From contig RSEF01000012.1 of NCBI GenBank assembly GCA_003993805.1, positions 10,012,727 to 10,076,726 of the forward strand: 64,000 nt of DNA, given 5' to 3'. This document shows, in pieces, positions 38,903 through 52,725 of the stretch (its first letter is position 1; every line of letters begins with the position of its first letter). The notes under the pieces are model-generated. The model was not told where the DNA came from, ran no database searches, and saw nothing but the letters and a program-made list of their open reading frames with translations. Both the position numbers and the translations under genes were made by a program. This stretch comes from Himantopus leucocephalus (taxonomy: Eukaryota > Chordata > Aves > Charadriiformes > Recurvirostridae).

Positions 38903-41750
38903 TGTGGCTACTAAATCTGTTGCTCTATTGAAACATAACAGACCATAGGCCAGACATAAAGCTATGTGAAATCCAGGAAAGTCTTCGCAATACCGAGCAA
39001 AAAAGCTTTTCTACTTCAGGTCACCAAAATTTGGCCGCAGCTGGCACACACCAAGATACGCTATCATCTGAGGACTGCCTGTTGCTTATAGAAATGGGCT
39101 GACGAGTTCTCATTCGCTGTCTTGGTGCATTACAAAACCAAAACACCTCCACGGCAACTGGCTCCCTGACCACCAGACTGCACAGAAGGCTTCATAGGGG
39201 GCTCCACACACCTTCAGATAAGACTTCTTCCAGCCAGCCATGGGTTTTGTGGGATCTTTTGCAATCCTCATTTTGTTTTTACAAAGAAGATGCTCAAGGC
39301 TGAAAGGAATGTCACTGTGATGCTGGAAAATCTCATCTGGGTTGGAAAGTGAACCAGAGGCTAACCAGATGTTCTGCTTCACTTTACTAACAGACTCAGA
39401 AACGAAGAGGATCACACTGCCAGAAGCTTTCAATTATGGAGATTAATTTTTTAAGATTCTGAAGTAATTTTCCCAAATCACCAACCGTGATTCTCATAGT
39501 TCCCTGTACACTCCTTTATCAGCTAAACTGATCTTTTCTTCTCTAAAACAACAGTCTAAGAGATGTTAGCTTCTTTCTGCGTCTGGCACACAGGGTATCG
39601 GCTGATGCCTAAAGCGGGGAGGAGAGGCAGGACCAGGAAAGGTCCAAGGGCTACGTGGTACATACGGGAGAGACGTCCGTTAATGTTAACGCTCTGCCAG
39701 GCTCCGCTGACAACGTGTGAGACCAAAAGAGAAACGCTCTTAGCTAGCGTGTTGTGGGTAACTACTAGATGGAGCACAGGAAAGCATTGGCACTGAAATA
39801 TACAGCCCTAAAGTGGACAGAAATACACTGGGACAAAAAGTGAGAGGTTTCTAAGCATCAGAGGAGCAAGAGCCTGGAACAGCCTGCTCGGCTGGCTCAG
39901 GGTTTGCTAGCAACTAAACTTGGTTAAAAACTGAGCTTTGCCTGTTTGTGAAAAAGCCTCACAGATGGTATTTGCAGGAACAAAAGACCAGAGAACCCAG
40001 GGAGTGTCTTCCTGTCTGGGGTCCTAATGTGTGTGTTTTAATAAACAACGAAATGTCCTGTTTCACATTCAAAATGAACGTGCAATAGGAGGAACAGGAT
40101 TAACTGAAAACACCAGACACTGTAACCAAATATGTTTCTCTGCAACACTCCAACTGATTAAAAAGGGAAGAATTGGAATACGTGAATCAAAAAAGGATGA
40201 ATTTTCCCCTCATCCATTGTCTATTTTGCTTCTGGGCCTTGTTGCTGTAATAGTCAATGTCGTGTTTGCAGTCAGTGCTAGAGAACATTTTGGTTTTTAA
40301 AAAAGCCTCTGCATCTTTTTTAATAAGAAAGATGTCCATTAGTTTTAGGACTTGTGAGACAGTTCCTTAAAAGGGCTCATGGTCTGTCACAAATAGAGCT
40401 ACTCCCAGGAAAATCAACACGACGAGTTATTTATGGAGGAGATCCCCCAATTTGAATCAGGCATAGGAGCTCCATAACAACATGCCAGACTTTATGAATG
40501 AGCAAATAAACAATCAAGCAGTGAACATTAGAACTACAAAGTACAAAAAGCAGTATATGGGCTGCTTCTGTGTCTTTATTTTGGCAAGCGTAACTCTAGC
40601 CCCAACCCTCAACCTCATCTATGAGGATGGGCCATTCAGGGACATCCACTGAAGACTGTGAAGCTGGGGGGGGCTGATACCTCACTTGCAAGGAACCTGT
40701 TGCTGGTTTAGACCCTGTAACAGCTCACGGCATTTTACAATGCATGAACAAACACAGTGCAGTGGGTTTGCCTGGGGCAGATCCAGGGAATCTGTTAATA
40801 GCAACATTTGGTGAAAAATAGCATTAGACTGCCAGTTTTGACCAAAGCACACAACTGCATGGAACTTAAGTGAGCCCTCCCATGATTTCAGACTGCTACT
40901 TGTGTTGTAAGGAAAATCAATTCTCTCATTCAAAGTTGTGAAAAGTTTTGCTTGCTTCAGTGAATAATTCCCCCAATACCTCAGCTGCTCAGTTCACCAA
41001 GAGCAATTTTGTTCAGTGGTTTCCAATGCAAGTAGGGCACAAAGTGCATTAAAAATGAAGATGAAATGGCAGGTTTAGGCCATTTATTGACTGGTTATAT
41101 GTTTCACTTCTCTTTGTAAAGCTGCCTGTCCTTTGCCTTTGTTCGGTGTAAATAAGAGCTCTTTTTGAATACAGCACTCCTTAATAAGGCGGTTCCTCTG
41201 AGTTAGTGCTGAATTAGACATTAACTGAGATGGACTGTGCTCCTCGGACTCTTGTTATCTACCTAAAAAGGTATTGAAGGAAATGAAACTATGTTTTAAT
41301 CCAACAGGAGTTATACACACAAAATATATTTTCTTCTGTACTTTTCAACTGGTGTCAGTAACTTGGAACAGTCATTTGTAACTCAATAGGATGACAAACT
41401 CCACATCTGTATGAAGATACATTTAAAGGAATCATCAGTAATTAGCTTTCGAAACAACCTCCTCCAAATTAGACACATCTGACAAATAAACAATAGGAAA
41501 GCTAGTCACATTAATGAAATGCTGTTGCTATGGCAAAATTGTCCCTGTAAAGGTGAAAGTTAAACACGCTTCCTTTTTCTCATTGTGCAAAGACATCAAA
41601 AAGCATCTCCCTGAAGATGAAACAGTTTCTACTTGTAGATACAATTAAAATCTGCTTTTAAGAGGGTCATTTCTTCACCCATTTCAAAACCTTCTGTGCT
41701 TTAATTTTGGAAGCAACATCCCAAATGCCAGCAGCTAGGATGCTCTTTAG

Positions 41751-42665
41751 TTCATAAAGAATAACTGAAGCTGGAAGGGACATATGGAGATTATCTAGTT
41801 CAAGCCCCTACTCCAAGTGTTTCCCATTCGATCAAGTTGTTCAGGGCCTTGTTGAGTTGAGCTTTAAATATCTCCAAGACTAAAGATTCCCCCATCTCTC
41901 TGGGTCCTGCTCCAGCTTTTGACTGCCCTCATGGTGAAAACATTCTTCCTTATATCCAACTGGGATTTCTCATGCTGTGACTTGTGTCGATTCCCTCTCA
42001 TCCCATCACTGTGCACCTCCAAGAAGAGTCTGGCTCTGCTGTCTCCACACCCTCCCACTGGGGACTTGCAGACAGCAATAAGATCCCCTCTCAACTTTCT
42101 CTTCTAAGGCTAAATAAACCCAGTTTTATCAGCCTCTCCTTGTACATCTTGTTCTCCAGTACCCTAATTGTTTTGACAGCCCTCCTCTGGCCTTGCTCCA
42201 GTATGTCAATGTTTTCCTTTTACTGGGGAGCAAATTGGACCCAGTGCTTCAGATGTGGTCTCACAAATGCTGAATGGAAGAGAATAATCACTTCTCTTGA
42301 ATTGCTGGCTATAATCTTTCCAGTACAGCTCAGCATGTGGTGGCCTCCTTCACCACAAGGTCACACTGTTGACCCATGTTCAACTTGTCTTCAAGGATCC
42401 CCAGGTTCTTTTCTGCAAAGCTGCTTTCTGCTCATTCAGTGCCCAACCTTTAATGCTGAATGGGGTTACTCCACCCCAGATGTAGAGCTTCACAAGCACC
42501 TTTGTTAAAACTTCATACGGTCCCTGCCACTCCGTTTCTTCAGCCTGTCAAGGTCGCTGTGAATAGCAGCCTTGAAGCATATGCTCACTTCCCACAATTT
42601 GGTACCCCTGTAGACTTGCTGAAAGTAGTCTCCATCCCATCATCCATGCCATTAATGAAAAAGGT
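41751..42665 (-). mobile_element. CR1-type LINE fragment, 5'-truncated, inserted antisense to the plus strand
   Basis: The plus strand reads like the complement of the 3' end of avian/reptile CR1. It has the 'GGAAGGGACATATGGAGATT ... ATCTAGTTCAAG' start, then segments resembling 'TCTCTGGGTCCTGCTCCAG', 'CATTCTTCCTTATATCCAAC', 'AAGATCCCCTCTCAACTTTC', 'CAGCCCTCCTCTGGCCTTGC', 'CAGTGCTTCAGATGTGGTCT' and 'CAGCCTGTCAAGGTCGCTGT', in consensus order. It extends to about 42665 near 'CCATGCCATTAATGAA'. The element therefore runs on the minus strand, the same orientation as MGLL. It is diverged and carries no intact reverse-transcriptase frame. Start and end are approximate. Confidence 0.9.
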
Positions 42666-45600
42666 CCACTGATAGTATATGCAACATCTACTTATTAATT
42701 TTCCCATTAAACAATACAGATTCCTCTGACACTTCTTGAGGCCAAAGTCCTTGCTGATATGAACTAATGTCCTGCCATGGATGTCAGTAAAGGAAATGAC
42801 CGCTGGAAGAAAGTTTGAAGCAAGTTTGATGTCTGTCCAATAGCCCCAGATAACAGACATAGCTAGCAACATGAAACGATCTGTTCTCTCGGCCTTAGCT
42901 CGTTAATAACAATCTGGTCCTTGTCCTTCTACCCTCAACCATCGTGCATGCAGACATACTCCTACAGCTAGCAAAGCTGGTTATGGGAGAGCAAGTAAGC
43001 TGTTGAAAACATCACACGAGGTTGCCAACTCTCCTTCACTAATAGGAAATGCAGTTACAAGTCACATGCCTGAACCTGCTCTCTGACATGGTGACAGAGT
43101 TATCCTGGATTCATCTCAGCAGCTGTGAAAGCAGAATTTGACCCTTGATGTGGGGATTGATTTATATATGTAAAGACCGAGTACAGATGACAATTGGACA
43201 GATCTTTGAGACAACAAAACAACAGGTTGTAAAACGAAATGAGCTCAGTTCAGTCAAGGCTATTTCCTCTTTAGTTTCCCTTATTCACCAAAGCAAACCC
43301 TTTGTCCAAATAAAGGATGTTTTATTCCTGATTATCAGGACCACTCGTCCAAAATTCCTATCACTTATAGTGCCAATATTATTGGCACCCCACACAAATT
43401 CAGTGGCCCGCTCCTCTTTATCGCAGAGGGCATCTCTCATCTGAGAGGCAGAATCACGGAAGGGAAGCCGGAAGAAGGACTCAACCCTTCCGGGAAGAAG
43501 GAAGCCTTTCAAGTTCCCTGAATGAATGGCATGTCTTTCCTCTGCCATGCAGTCTGTCTGTTAACAGTTAACAGCGACAGGTTGAGGAGCACGGTCTGGA
43601 AGGTGGCCAGTGCCCACAGCGCCATGGTCGTTGTGCTCAGAAGGGAGCACTCTGTTCTTTCTGCCGCTGTGTCCCCTCTCACTGGGGCCCGTTGTTACAG
43701 CCTCACGCCTCCTTGTGTGAAGGCCAACAGCGAGGCTTTGTTCAAGAAGCAGCTGCCGAGAAGATGTACTATCTCATGGAATGACCCACTGACATTTCTC
43801 CCTCTGCTCATTAGTAAGCAGCGAATAATTAGGAGAACTAGGGCAGATTGCACGGCCCACTTCTTCCAGAGTGAAGAGCCAGCTCCTCAGACCCCAGTGT
43901 GCCCCAAAAGGGATTCCCTCATAAAGTGGGCTTGCAGTAAAGCCAGGGGAGCTGCCTCTGTAGCACCTTCTTCTCATCACCTGATGGAGTGATGAAAGTC
44001 GACGGCTCATGCCAGAAGGTGGATGGGGCAAGGCTGGAGCACAGGGTGTCCCAGCTCCGCTTCACTCGGAGCTCAAACCCATGCCTCTGCTGCATCAAGA
44101 GCAAGCTCAGCTCAGCCAGGACCTGAGCCAAAGATCCTGTTCGACTGGATGATATGTTGTTTATTCACTGACCTATTGTTATAGGGTGGATCTACAGCAG
44201 TGGGGAAATGGCTGAGTGGTTGGAAGGAGCAGAGCAATCTGGGGAACTGAGGAAACCATAACCATTCTTTTGCAATCTTTACTGCAGTCCAACATGATCA
44301 TCTAGTGATGTCCACATACAGGGACAGTGACGAAGGAGCATCTGCATTGCCTTCCCCCCATCCAAGCAATGCCTGCATCCAGCTCTGGCTTATAGCACAG
44401 AACTTACCTGCCTGTCTTATACCACCGATTATACCGCGATTAAATCTGACTTAAAAAAAAATATTGGTCAGATAAACAGATTGCTTTGAGCAGCCCAGGT
44501 TTGGTTTGATATGTTTTCATGGCACACATCAGATGACACTACATGTCTGATTTCAGGTGCTTTTGCTCCTATTTGTCTGTGCTAAAGGTTTTCCCAGTCC
44601 TCACAATTTCCGAAACCCCCTGCCTAAAAGATAGGTGCAGGACCATGTTTTCCCCGCTTTTACATCAGCATGGCTCCAGTATTACTCTTGGGAAGTCCAT
44701 GAAACAAAGAAAGTCTCATCCCCTTGGAGCGGAGGGGATACACCTCTGAGTATCCCCTGCCCCTTTCCTAACCCAAAGGTTTTAAGCAAAACATTCCACT
44801 ACAGCTTATGTGCACGCTGTCAGACACAGCAGCCGGGTGCAGCCTCGCTTTCTCTTTTATTTTGCTGTGGTCTAGCTGGCTCCCCAGCGTTGTTTCATCT
44901 GCCTTCACGAGACAAACAAAATAAAAGCCACACTTGCATTTCCAAGTCCCAGCTTGTGGCTTACTCTAGAGCATGAGACTCTGTAGGTTATTTGCTTTCA
45001 TGATTCAGCTGGTGTTTTCTTGCTGATGTGTAGTTGCTCCCCTCAAATGGAAACACTGCCTACTACCCTGAAAGCAAGGCAGAGACTGGGGACTGCGTGA
45101 TCCCAGCGTGAATGCAGCGACAGAATCACTGCTGAGATGACCTCAGCAAAGCAAGACTGGGCTGCAGAAGTCTGTAATGAGCTTCTCAAAAATAACAATC
45201 ATAGCGTGCACACCTCCATTTAATAAAACCCATCTCAAAGTACTTACAATTGCCTGTTGTGCCACAGGATACTCCCCTTGGGCTACACTGTATTCTGATA
45301 CAATTACAGGCACATTTCAGCATCATTGTGCTGTAGGAGGTGTACCCAGACCACTTTTTCCTGCACGAGCTGTGGCCCCTCTGGGAGGTACTATCTCACA
45401 ACCACCAACAGAGCCCAACTCCATGCAGCAATTTGGGAGAAAGTAAGAGAAAATACACTATCCAGTTGAAAGAGTGTGTTCAAGAGTTTGTCCAATGCAT
45501 AGGGAAAGTTGCATCTTTTAGCAGTATGAATCATTTTGCCAATAATTTCAAAGAGGCTGAATGACCTGTTTTCCTTAGTAAGCTGTCAGTGCTGCTCTGG

Positions 45601-48600
45601 GATGCAGTGCTACAAGACCCGTGGTCACTCCAGAAGAGCTGGAGGTGAGATGCGACTGGTTTCACTTTGGCTGGAGCTCATCACTGGTGGGCAGGCTGGT
45701 CTCCTGGTTCATCTTGAGTTAATTTTGCTTTTTGGTCTATCAAGTTCAGAATTCACATCTGTGTTGGGAGAAGCGCGTACTGTAGCCCCACTTTACATGA
45801 GAATCCCCACAACCAAAACAGAGTTAGAATAAGGTGGCAGAGGATGTTTACTCAGTAGCTATTTGTTTTATAGGATGACTTTGCTCCAGATTCTTAAGAG
45901 TTTTCTCGCTGCCTAAGGAATTACATGGTGTACTGCAGCATCTGAACTCTCACCCTGCAATTACGCTCTGTGGTTTCACCTCCTGCGTGCCCCACACATG
46001 CTAAGCATTCCTCACCGCTGCCCTGGAAGGCAGATAAGCCTGACTGCTACCTTCGTTCAACATCTGGAGAAGGAAAGACTCGGGAGAGCTAGGCTGGCTT
46101 GCGACCATACTGAATAGGGAGTCAAAACAGGGATAAAACGTCACTGGCAGTGCTCTGCCAGCCAGGCCAAAGAGCCATCTCCTACGGGATCCTCCTGCTA
46201 AGAGGAACCTGTGGAGAATGCTTAAAAGAGAGAGCACGAGAGGTGGGGCAGACCAGCATGACTCTTCTCTGGTATATCCCATCAGTTTCCATCTCTGCCC
46301 GCACGCCACGCGGCAAACATCACTGCCTCCTTTTGACATCACAGCCGTGTTTTCAACTCAGTCTTCCCCCGCATTAAAAGGGGAGAATGGATGAGTTCCA
46401 GACAGGGCTCACAGGTTCATCCAACACTTAACATAGATCAAGGGTCAAAGAATCATTTAAGTGTTCCCTTATATTCCCGTTGGTTTTGCTCTGTCATGGG
46501 CTTTCAATCTAGCAGTTTTCAGAGCTCTATGCACAAAGATTCATGTCCATACACTTGTATCATGGTGGGACAGATTAATCACCCCTTAGCAGCTCTCTCT
46601 CCACTCCAAATGAATTATCATAAAGGACTGAAAGACAGGCAAGTTGAGATAATTTGAAGAACAAAAGGGCTGATTTCCCCATAGGGAATGTACTTGCAAA
46701 GTTTAATCTGAAGCTCTGAAGAACTTCCATCTTCTTTGCTTGAAAATCCTAACGAACTATCAGCAGCAAATGCCCCCGCAGCAGTCCTCATCTGACAAAC
46801 ACAAACAGGCCAGGAGTCTTCAGACTGGAACTGTTAGTAAAAATATTGAAAGAAAGCACTTTCCTGACTCTCGAAGAGCAGAGTTTTATGCAGGGGAAAT
46901 ACACAGGGAGAGAGGGGAACTCAACCTGACAGCTGGGCTCTGACTCTCCTCCTGCCCCTACAGCCACCACTCCAGTCTGTGAACTGTAACAGCATTTTCC
47001 ACCCTTCCCCGGCACTTATGTGTGGGAAACGCTCTGGTTTTGCACGACTGCAGATCTCACTGCCTGCCAGCCGTGCTGCCCTCCTACGGGACCTCTGCCT
47101 ACAGCGTGCAGTGGGCTCAGGACCTGTATTTATGCACGGGGCTGGGCAGCACTATGAATTTCTCCTGGGAGAACAACTTTCATGACTTCAGAAAAGAGGA
47201 TGCGCTAATATGGATACACAACTAGTGTTATATTGTCTTTCCTAGCCAAGGACAGCATCTGTCTAAGGATGAGCACATCAGCAGCAATCCAGCTGCTCAG
47301 AGGACGGCTGCTGGTGTGGTTCAGGTAGTGCAACTTCGCGTGCGAGCAAATCCCAGTTCTGTGTGAGGTCTTTCCTGCTGCAGGGGCATGAACGTGAGAG
47401 GGGAGAACAGTCATTTTGTACTCCTGCAAGTACTAATATGCCCAGACCCGTGGTTATTTCCAGTACTGCATATAGAAGATTTTATTTCCAGCAATGTTCC
47501 AGTGTTACACTGAAAGCCAGGAGCCCTTCTCTAGAAAAAAAACTAAAATAAAAAATGCCCACAACCCATTGTAAGCCTCCTGTCAAAGGCAATGCAAATG
47601 ATCAGTGCCATTCTTTCCCGTACCTCTGCAGAAAACCAGTTTAAACTTTTCCTGCTCTGGCGAGGTCGACTCAACCAGAGGAAGCAGAAAGAGAACAGCT
47701 TGCTATGGGTAAGCGGGCCCACACCAGCCTCGCTAACAGCCACCAAGGAACAGTTGTGCTGCTCTGCGAGCAAACCAGCTCCAAATAATGCTTGCCAAGG
47801 CTTTCCTGACTCCATCCCTGGAGACGGCCCCGAAGCCTGCCTGATCACATCATCAGGGAGCGCTGCTCTCCAGGAACATTCCCTCGTGCTGGTGCGCATG
47901 AGCTGTTACTTCTTACTCGCATTGCTACCCTAATTCTTGCTCTTATTAATGCTGACATCCTTCTTAGCCATTTCCCCCCCTCCCAGTTTGACCATGTTTA
48001 GTCCTTTTTAACCTTTCTGTGTAGATCAATCCTTCACAGTGCTATGAATAAATAAAAGCCTTCTGTTCTCATCAACAAATGGTCTTTTAACAGTTGCAAG
48101 AACAACATAGCAATCAGTTGGAAAAAAAACAAACCCAAACCAGCTAATATTCGATGCATTTAAAAATCTCCACTCCAGCTATTTTCTACTTCTTAGAAAT
48201 AAGTGCTTTGTTAAATAGAGAAAACAGTGAGAAAATTAATGGGGAGCACAAGAGCAGTAGGTGCCTGAGAGGGACCCACGAACCCATCAGAAATGCTCAC
48301 CACACACAAAGTAGCAGTGGGGCTGAAAAAGAAAGCTGAACTTCAGTTAGAAACATCTAAGGAATATGAATAAGCTGTTAGAGCTGCAGCCTTTGCCTTT
48401 GCTTTTGCTTTGATCTGACACACATAACTCGAGAGTGGGAAATTCAACAGCTTCAAAGAGGGTCAAAAAGTCGGAGGTCTCCACGTACCAGGACAGGTAG
48501 AGGTTTTATTCTGTCTGGAGAGAGAGGGACATCGGAGGGGCTGTCCTCAAGCAAATTTAAGGGCTAGGAACTGCTGCTAGGTTAGGGCTAAGTATTTCCA

Positions 48601-50612
48601 CTTCCTCATCTTCCCCTAAGACAGCCACATTACCCCTAGGAAGCATCAGCAAGACCGCAAGGTGAAAAAGAGGGTCAGTGCCACTACTGTTAAAAAGTGT
48701 AAGAGGGAAGTAAATGAATTTTGGTGGCGCTTGCATCTTGGAAATGCTTTCGTAACTCTGGTTAGTTAACGTGTACTTTTGAAGGTGAAATTGCGGTTGT
48801 TCTGGGCTCTGGCCATGTAATGCAACCGTGGAGAATAAGATCTCAGCAAATGAGATGTTACGGGAAGAGAGATGAGGATAGTTGGAACATCATGTGCTTT
48901 ACCAACTGAAAATGCTTGGTATGAGAAAACAAAGCCACATTCTCTATTCTTTATTCTCATTTGCCTTGGCTCTCAGCTTTACAGATCCCTAAAAATACTG
49001 CGCTATCACTAAAGGAGCTGCAATCTGCCTGTGACTGACTGAAGAATTACAATATCACTCCGGTTTGATGAATCTCCCACGGGTATTCCTTCTAAGAGGG
49101 CTTTCCTAAATTGATTGCCAATAACCTAATATGTTTGCCTGTCTCTTTTTTTGTGTCATCAGAATGTTGCCATAATAAAAGAACAGTAATATAGAAAAGA
49201 AACTGGGGAAGCGAGATGTCATTTCAAAATACCTAAAGCTGCCAGAAATGTATAGCAAGGTCACCCCAGCAACCTTAACTCTGCCTTCATGAAGCTGCGT
49301 GCCAAGGAAACCCAGAAGCCATGGGAAACTGTTACCTGCCTATTAAAAACACCATATAAGAGATCACAGTGAAAAATGCTGTATTACAAAGAAATACCAT
49401 TTTCCTCTTTCATGGGACTGATATAAAACAAAGCAATTTAACAATATTAGATGTAGGGTTAAGAGGTCTTCTGGAATTAAATTTTCACCGCTACCGTGGA
49501 AAATTTCTAATACATATCTATGAGGTCCAGCAGTCTTGGGATTACTATGAAATACCCAAAAGAGTAAATGCACAAATCCTGACACACTAAGAGAACTGAA
49601 CCAGTGATACCCTATACTGAGGCAATACTGAGACACAAATTTGGGTGAATACTGTTACTCTGTGAAGTGCCAACCTTTTCGCTGAAGCCTTGCTTGACAG
49701 GAAACGGTGGTGCAGAGCAGCCTTCGGCAAGATTTAGAGCCAGTGCATAAGCTCCTACAGACTCAGCAATATAAATGGAAATTATTTTTCCTTCTTTTGA
49801 CTGAAGGATAGACACAATATAAATCAGTCAAGTCACGCATACTGCAGCCCTAGTAACTTCCCAACTCATTTGGGAAATCATGCTAGCCGTACAGTGGAAC
49901 TGCATTAATAATCGCACGGATAATGCATGTATATTGGGAATTTTATCCATGAGAATACTAGAATCAGAATAAATGTCCAGGTCGGGAAATCTACGCCAAG
50001 CTCATAAGACTAAGAGCCACTGTAAGAGATGGGGGACAGAAAGCAATTATTTTGCTAACACAATCGAATAATTAATATTACCCAAAGATATCCAAAGGAC
50101 AGGACACAAAGGGGGAACACACTGGTGAAGTGATTTGGAATGGACAAAGTGATGCAGGAAAGCTATAAAATTCCCAGTCTGATCTGAGCAAATTTGGCAA
50201 TGGACGTGTTTATGTCCTTCAGCTCTCACTGGTATCCAGCTCGGGCTGTATTCCACCAAACAAAGTTTATTGTCACTGCTTATCTCTTTAGGCGCAAAGA
50301 TTATTTTACAGACCCTAAAATATGTTAATTTTCTTTCTAACTTACAGTGAATCTAGGCTCAGCTAAATTAGCTCTTTGTGTAACACAACTGTGTTTCCAT
50401 TGTTCTGCTTTTGGGTTCCTCTTTACCCTCTCCCCATTGCTGATGTAGAAAAACTAAACTGACTTTACAAAGAAAACTGTAGGTTTCACAGGGAGAATGA
50501 AGCTGTTAACTGGCCTGAGCAACCAGATTTGTACTAACTGAGGTGAACTAATTAATCCAGCAACATCAGTCTATAGAAAAAAAAAACATGAAATACTTAT
50601 GCTTCTGTAGTT

Positions 50613-50764
50613 GAAAAGATATTCGAGGAAAATGAGAGCAGGTAACAGTCTCTTTATACAGAACCAAAAGACGCCTGACAGGAACCTTCANGAAAAGATA
50701 TTCGAGGAAAATGAGAGCAGGTAACAGTCTATACAGAACCAAAAGATGCCTGACAGGAACCTTC
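50613..50764. repeat. ~75-bp direct duplication around a single N
   Basis: Positions 50613-50689 and 50692-50764 match except for a 4-bp length difference (CTTT missing in the second) and one substitution, with a single N at 50691 between them. As at 21132, this looks like an unresolved overlap or two alleles placed in tandem. Confidence 0.85.
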
Positions 50765-51666
50765 GCCCCAAAGGCCCTTCTCCATCAACAGAAGAGGCAT
50801 TCGTCATATCAAATTCATGCAATAAATATATTTTATTGTTTCTTCTAGGTTTGTTGCTTCAAATATTGTTATTTTAACTCTACTTCTTAAAACCTTTATA
50901 AAGTTTTAAGGGAATGAGGAACTAAGGCACGACATTAAGCGTGCATAGTGAGTGACCGCAGTCTCTCGTAGGCTCACGGTGGCTCTGAACAAATTGCTTG
51001 TGTGTCCTGGAGTTCAGTAACTTTTTGTATATATTGTCTGTGGTCTACTCACAACAGCTGCGGAGTGGACAACATGTGGCCTGCTCCATCACCTTTTTCA
51101 CAAACTTTATGCCATACTAATAAACAGAGAGGAGTGGAGACACTTTCAACTGGGATTACTGCAGACTCCTGCTAGTCTACGTCCAACTCAGAAGGAAGTA
51201 TAGCGAAATGAATGAATCGACACTTAGAAATATTGTGCCTATATAGGGAGAAAGACTCATGTGGTCAGCAATGATACTTCTGCACCAGCCAAATGTCATT
51301 GTAAAGCCACCCCTGAATATGGCATGTGATGTGATGTGATGTCCAGAAAAATCACATGGATTTTATTTCTTTTCCATGCAAGCTGTCCTGAGGACTAGGT
51401 ATTCTCTTTTTCAGGGAAAATATAGGGTTCATTTTTGCATATCAAGGGCAGTGCTGTGATTGAAAGGGAGCCATGAGAGCAAATGCGAGGGGGAGCCTTG
51501 TTCACCCGGATTCAGTAAGGTTTTGCCTTTCCTCTCGCAGACTAAATGGTGCAATGCCTCACATGCTCTAACTCCCACCACATTCAGCATCTTCAAGCTC
51601 AAATTCAGCAGTCCTGTCTTTGAGGAGATCTAGGGGCAGGTTTGAGTCTCAGCTTCAGCCAAGTAA

Positions 51667-51708
51667 ATTGCAGTATACTTTCCAAGACATTGCAATATAC
51701 TTTCCAAT
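51667..51708. repeat. Short tandem duplication (~21 bp, two imperfect copies)
   Basis: ATTGCAGTATACTTTCCAAG is followed directly by a near-copy ATTGCAATATACTTTCCAAT, separated by two bases. Intronic, with no further significance seen. Confidence 0.6.
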
Positions 51709-51921
51709 GTCAGTGGAGGATCTGCCAGAAGGAGACCAGATTTACACTAACTGAGATTCATCCCATTTCAACATGTCCGCTCAGAATTTGGCCTTGCTTT
51801 TTGTCCACTACCATCATTAATCACACTGATTAGTTTTGCTAATATCTAGAGTGATTCTTGCAGGGAGGCAGCGATCTGCAATGATAAAAACAAAGCAAAG
51901 GCTTCCAAGCACAAGGAATTA

Positions 51922-52635
51922 ATGAATTTGCACGAGTCAGGTGTGACAGGAGGCTACCGAAGAACCAGGATAGATGGTTCAAATACATCACCGGGATGTC
52001 CAAGTTCATGGGCTGCAGGAGAACTGGTGATACCCAGCACATCTACGTCACAGAACGGAGCACAAAGCAGAGATCTTCAAGCCAGAAGAGGCTGGGACAG
52101 TAAGTCTACATGGCACAGCATTGCCCAGATCTACCGGCTGAGGGCTGAAGTGGTGTTGCTGTGTTATCACAGCCTTGCATGCACTCAAGCTGCTTTCTTG
52201 TCAGAGCTGAGGTGTGTACAGCCAGCTCCGATGCCTCTGCTGGGCTGTGGAGGTGCATCCAAAGAAAGGTCTGTGATGTCTCCATGCCTGTCCATGTCCC
52301 AGGGGTGCAGCTGTCTAGTTGTATCGGTGTATGAAAGCTGTGCTGTCATTGCAGCCTCCCCCCTGAGATCATTTAGGACAACGAGCATGGATCCAACAGA
52401 AATAGCTCCTAGTCCCACTTCCACAGTGGATAATAACTCCTCACCCCCCAAGAGACAGGTGAAAGAAATAATCCCTCAGACAAAGGTTAAAATAGCACCA
52501 GCAGTAACACCAATGAGAAGGCTGAGGAAAACTCAAGGAACAGGGATAGCTTTTTTACAGATTCAATATGCAGATCTTTACACAGCAACAGATGATCCCT
52601 TTCTTATTTATGCTGAGGTGCAAATATTTTATTAA
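51922..52635 (+). other. 237-codon open frame of doubtful coding status
   Basis: This is the longest ATG-to-stop frame I see in the window, 714 bp, on the strand opposite MGLL and 90 bp from an MGLL exon. The translation is rich in Ser, Thr and Pro, has no domain I recognise and no obvious promoter or poly(A) context. The minus strand of the same stretch has hydrophobic runs broken by stops. It is probably a chance frame or a decayed sequence. Confidence 0.12.
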
Positions 52636-52725
52636 CTCTTCTCTCACTGCTGAGTAGCTTTAATGGCATTTGCTTCAGTAAAGTCCTGAGCTGCTGTAAA
52701 TCAAGTACTGTTTTAGACTACTCAC

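Larger units (their letters stand above)
26942..52725 (-). other. MGLL intron, 25,784 bp
   Basis: Phase-1 GT-AG intron, splitting the Val78 codon. It holds a CR1 LINE fragment (41751-42665), a contig-end-like duplication around an N at 50691, short simple repeats (for example GTAC repeats near 33374, TTTG repeats near 37010 and TGATG repeats near 51325), AT-rich stretches such as 32850-33060, and a 237-codon open frame at 51922-52635 of doubtful meaning. No other gene recognised. Confidence 0.85.
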
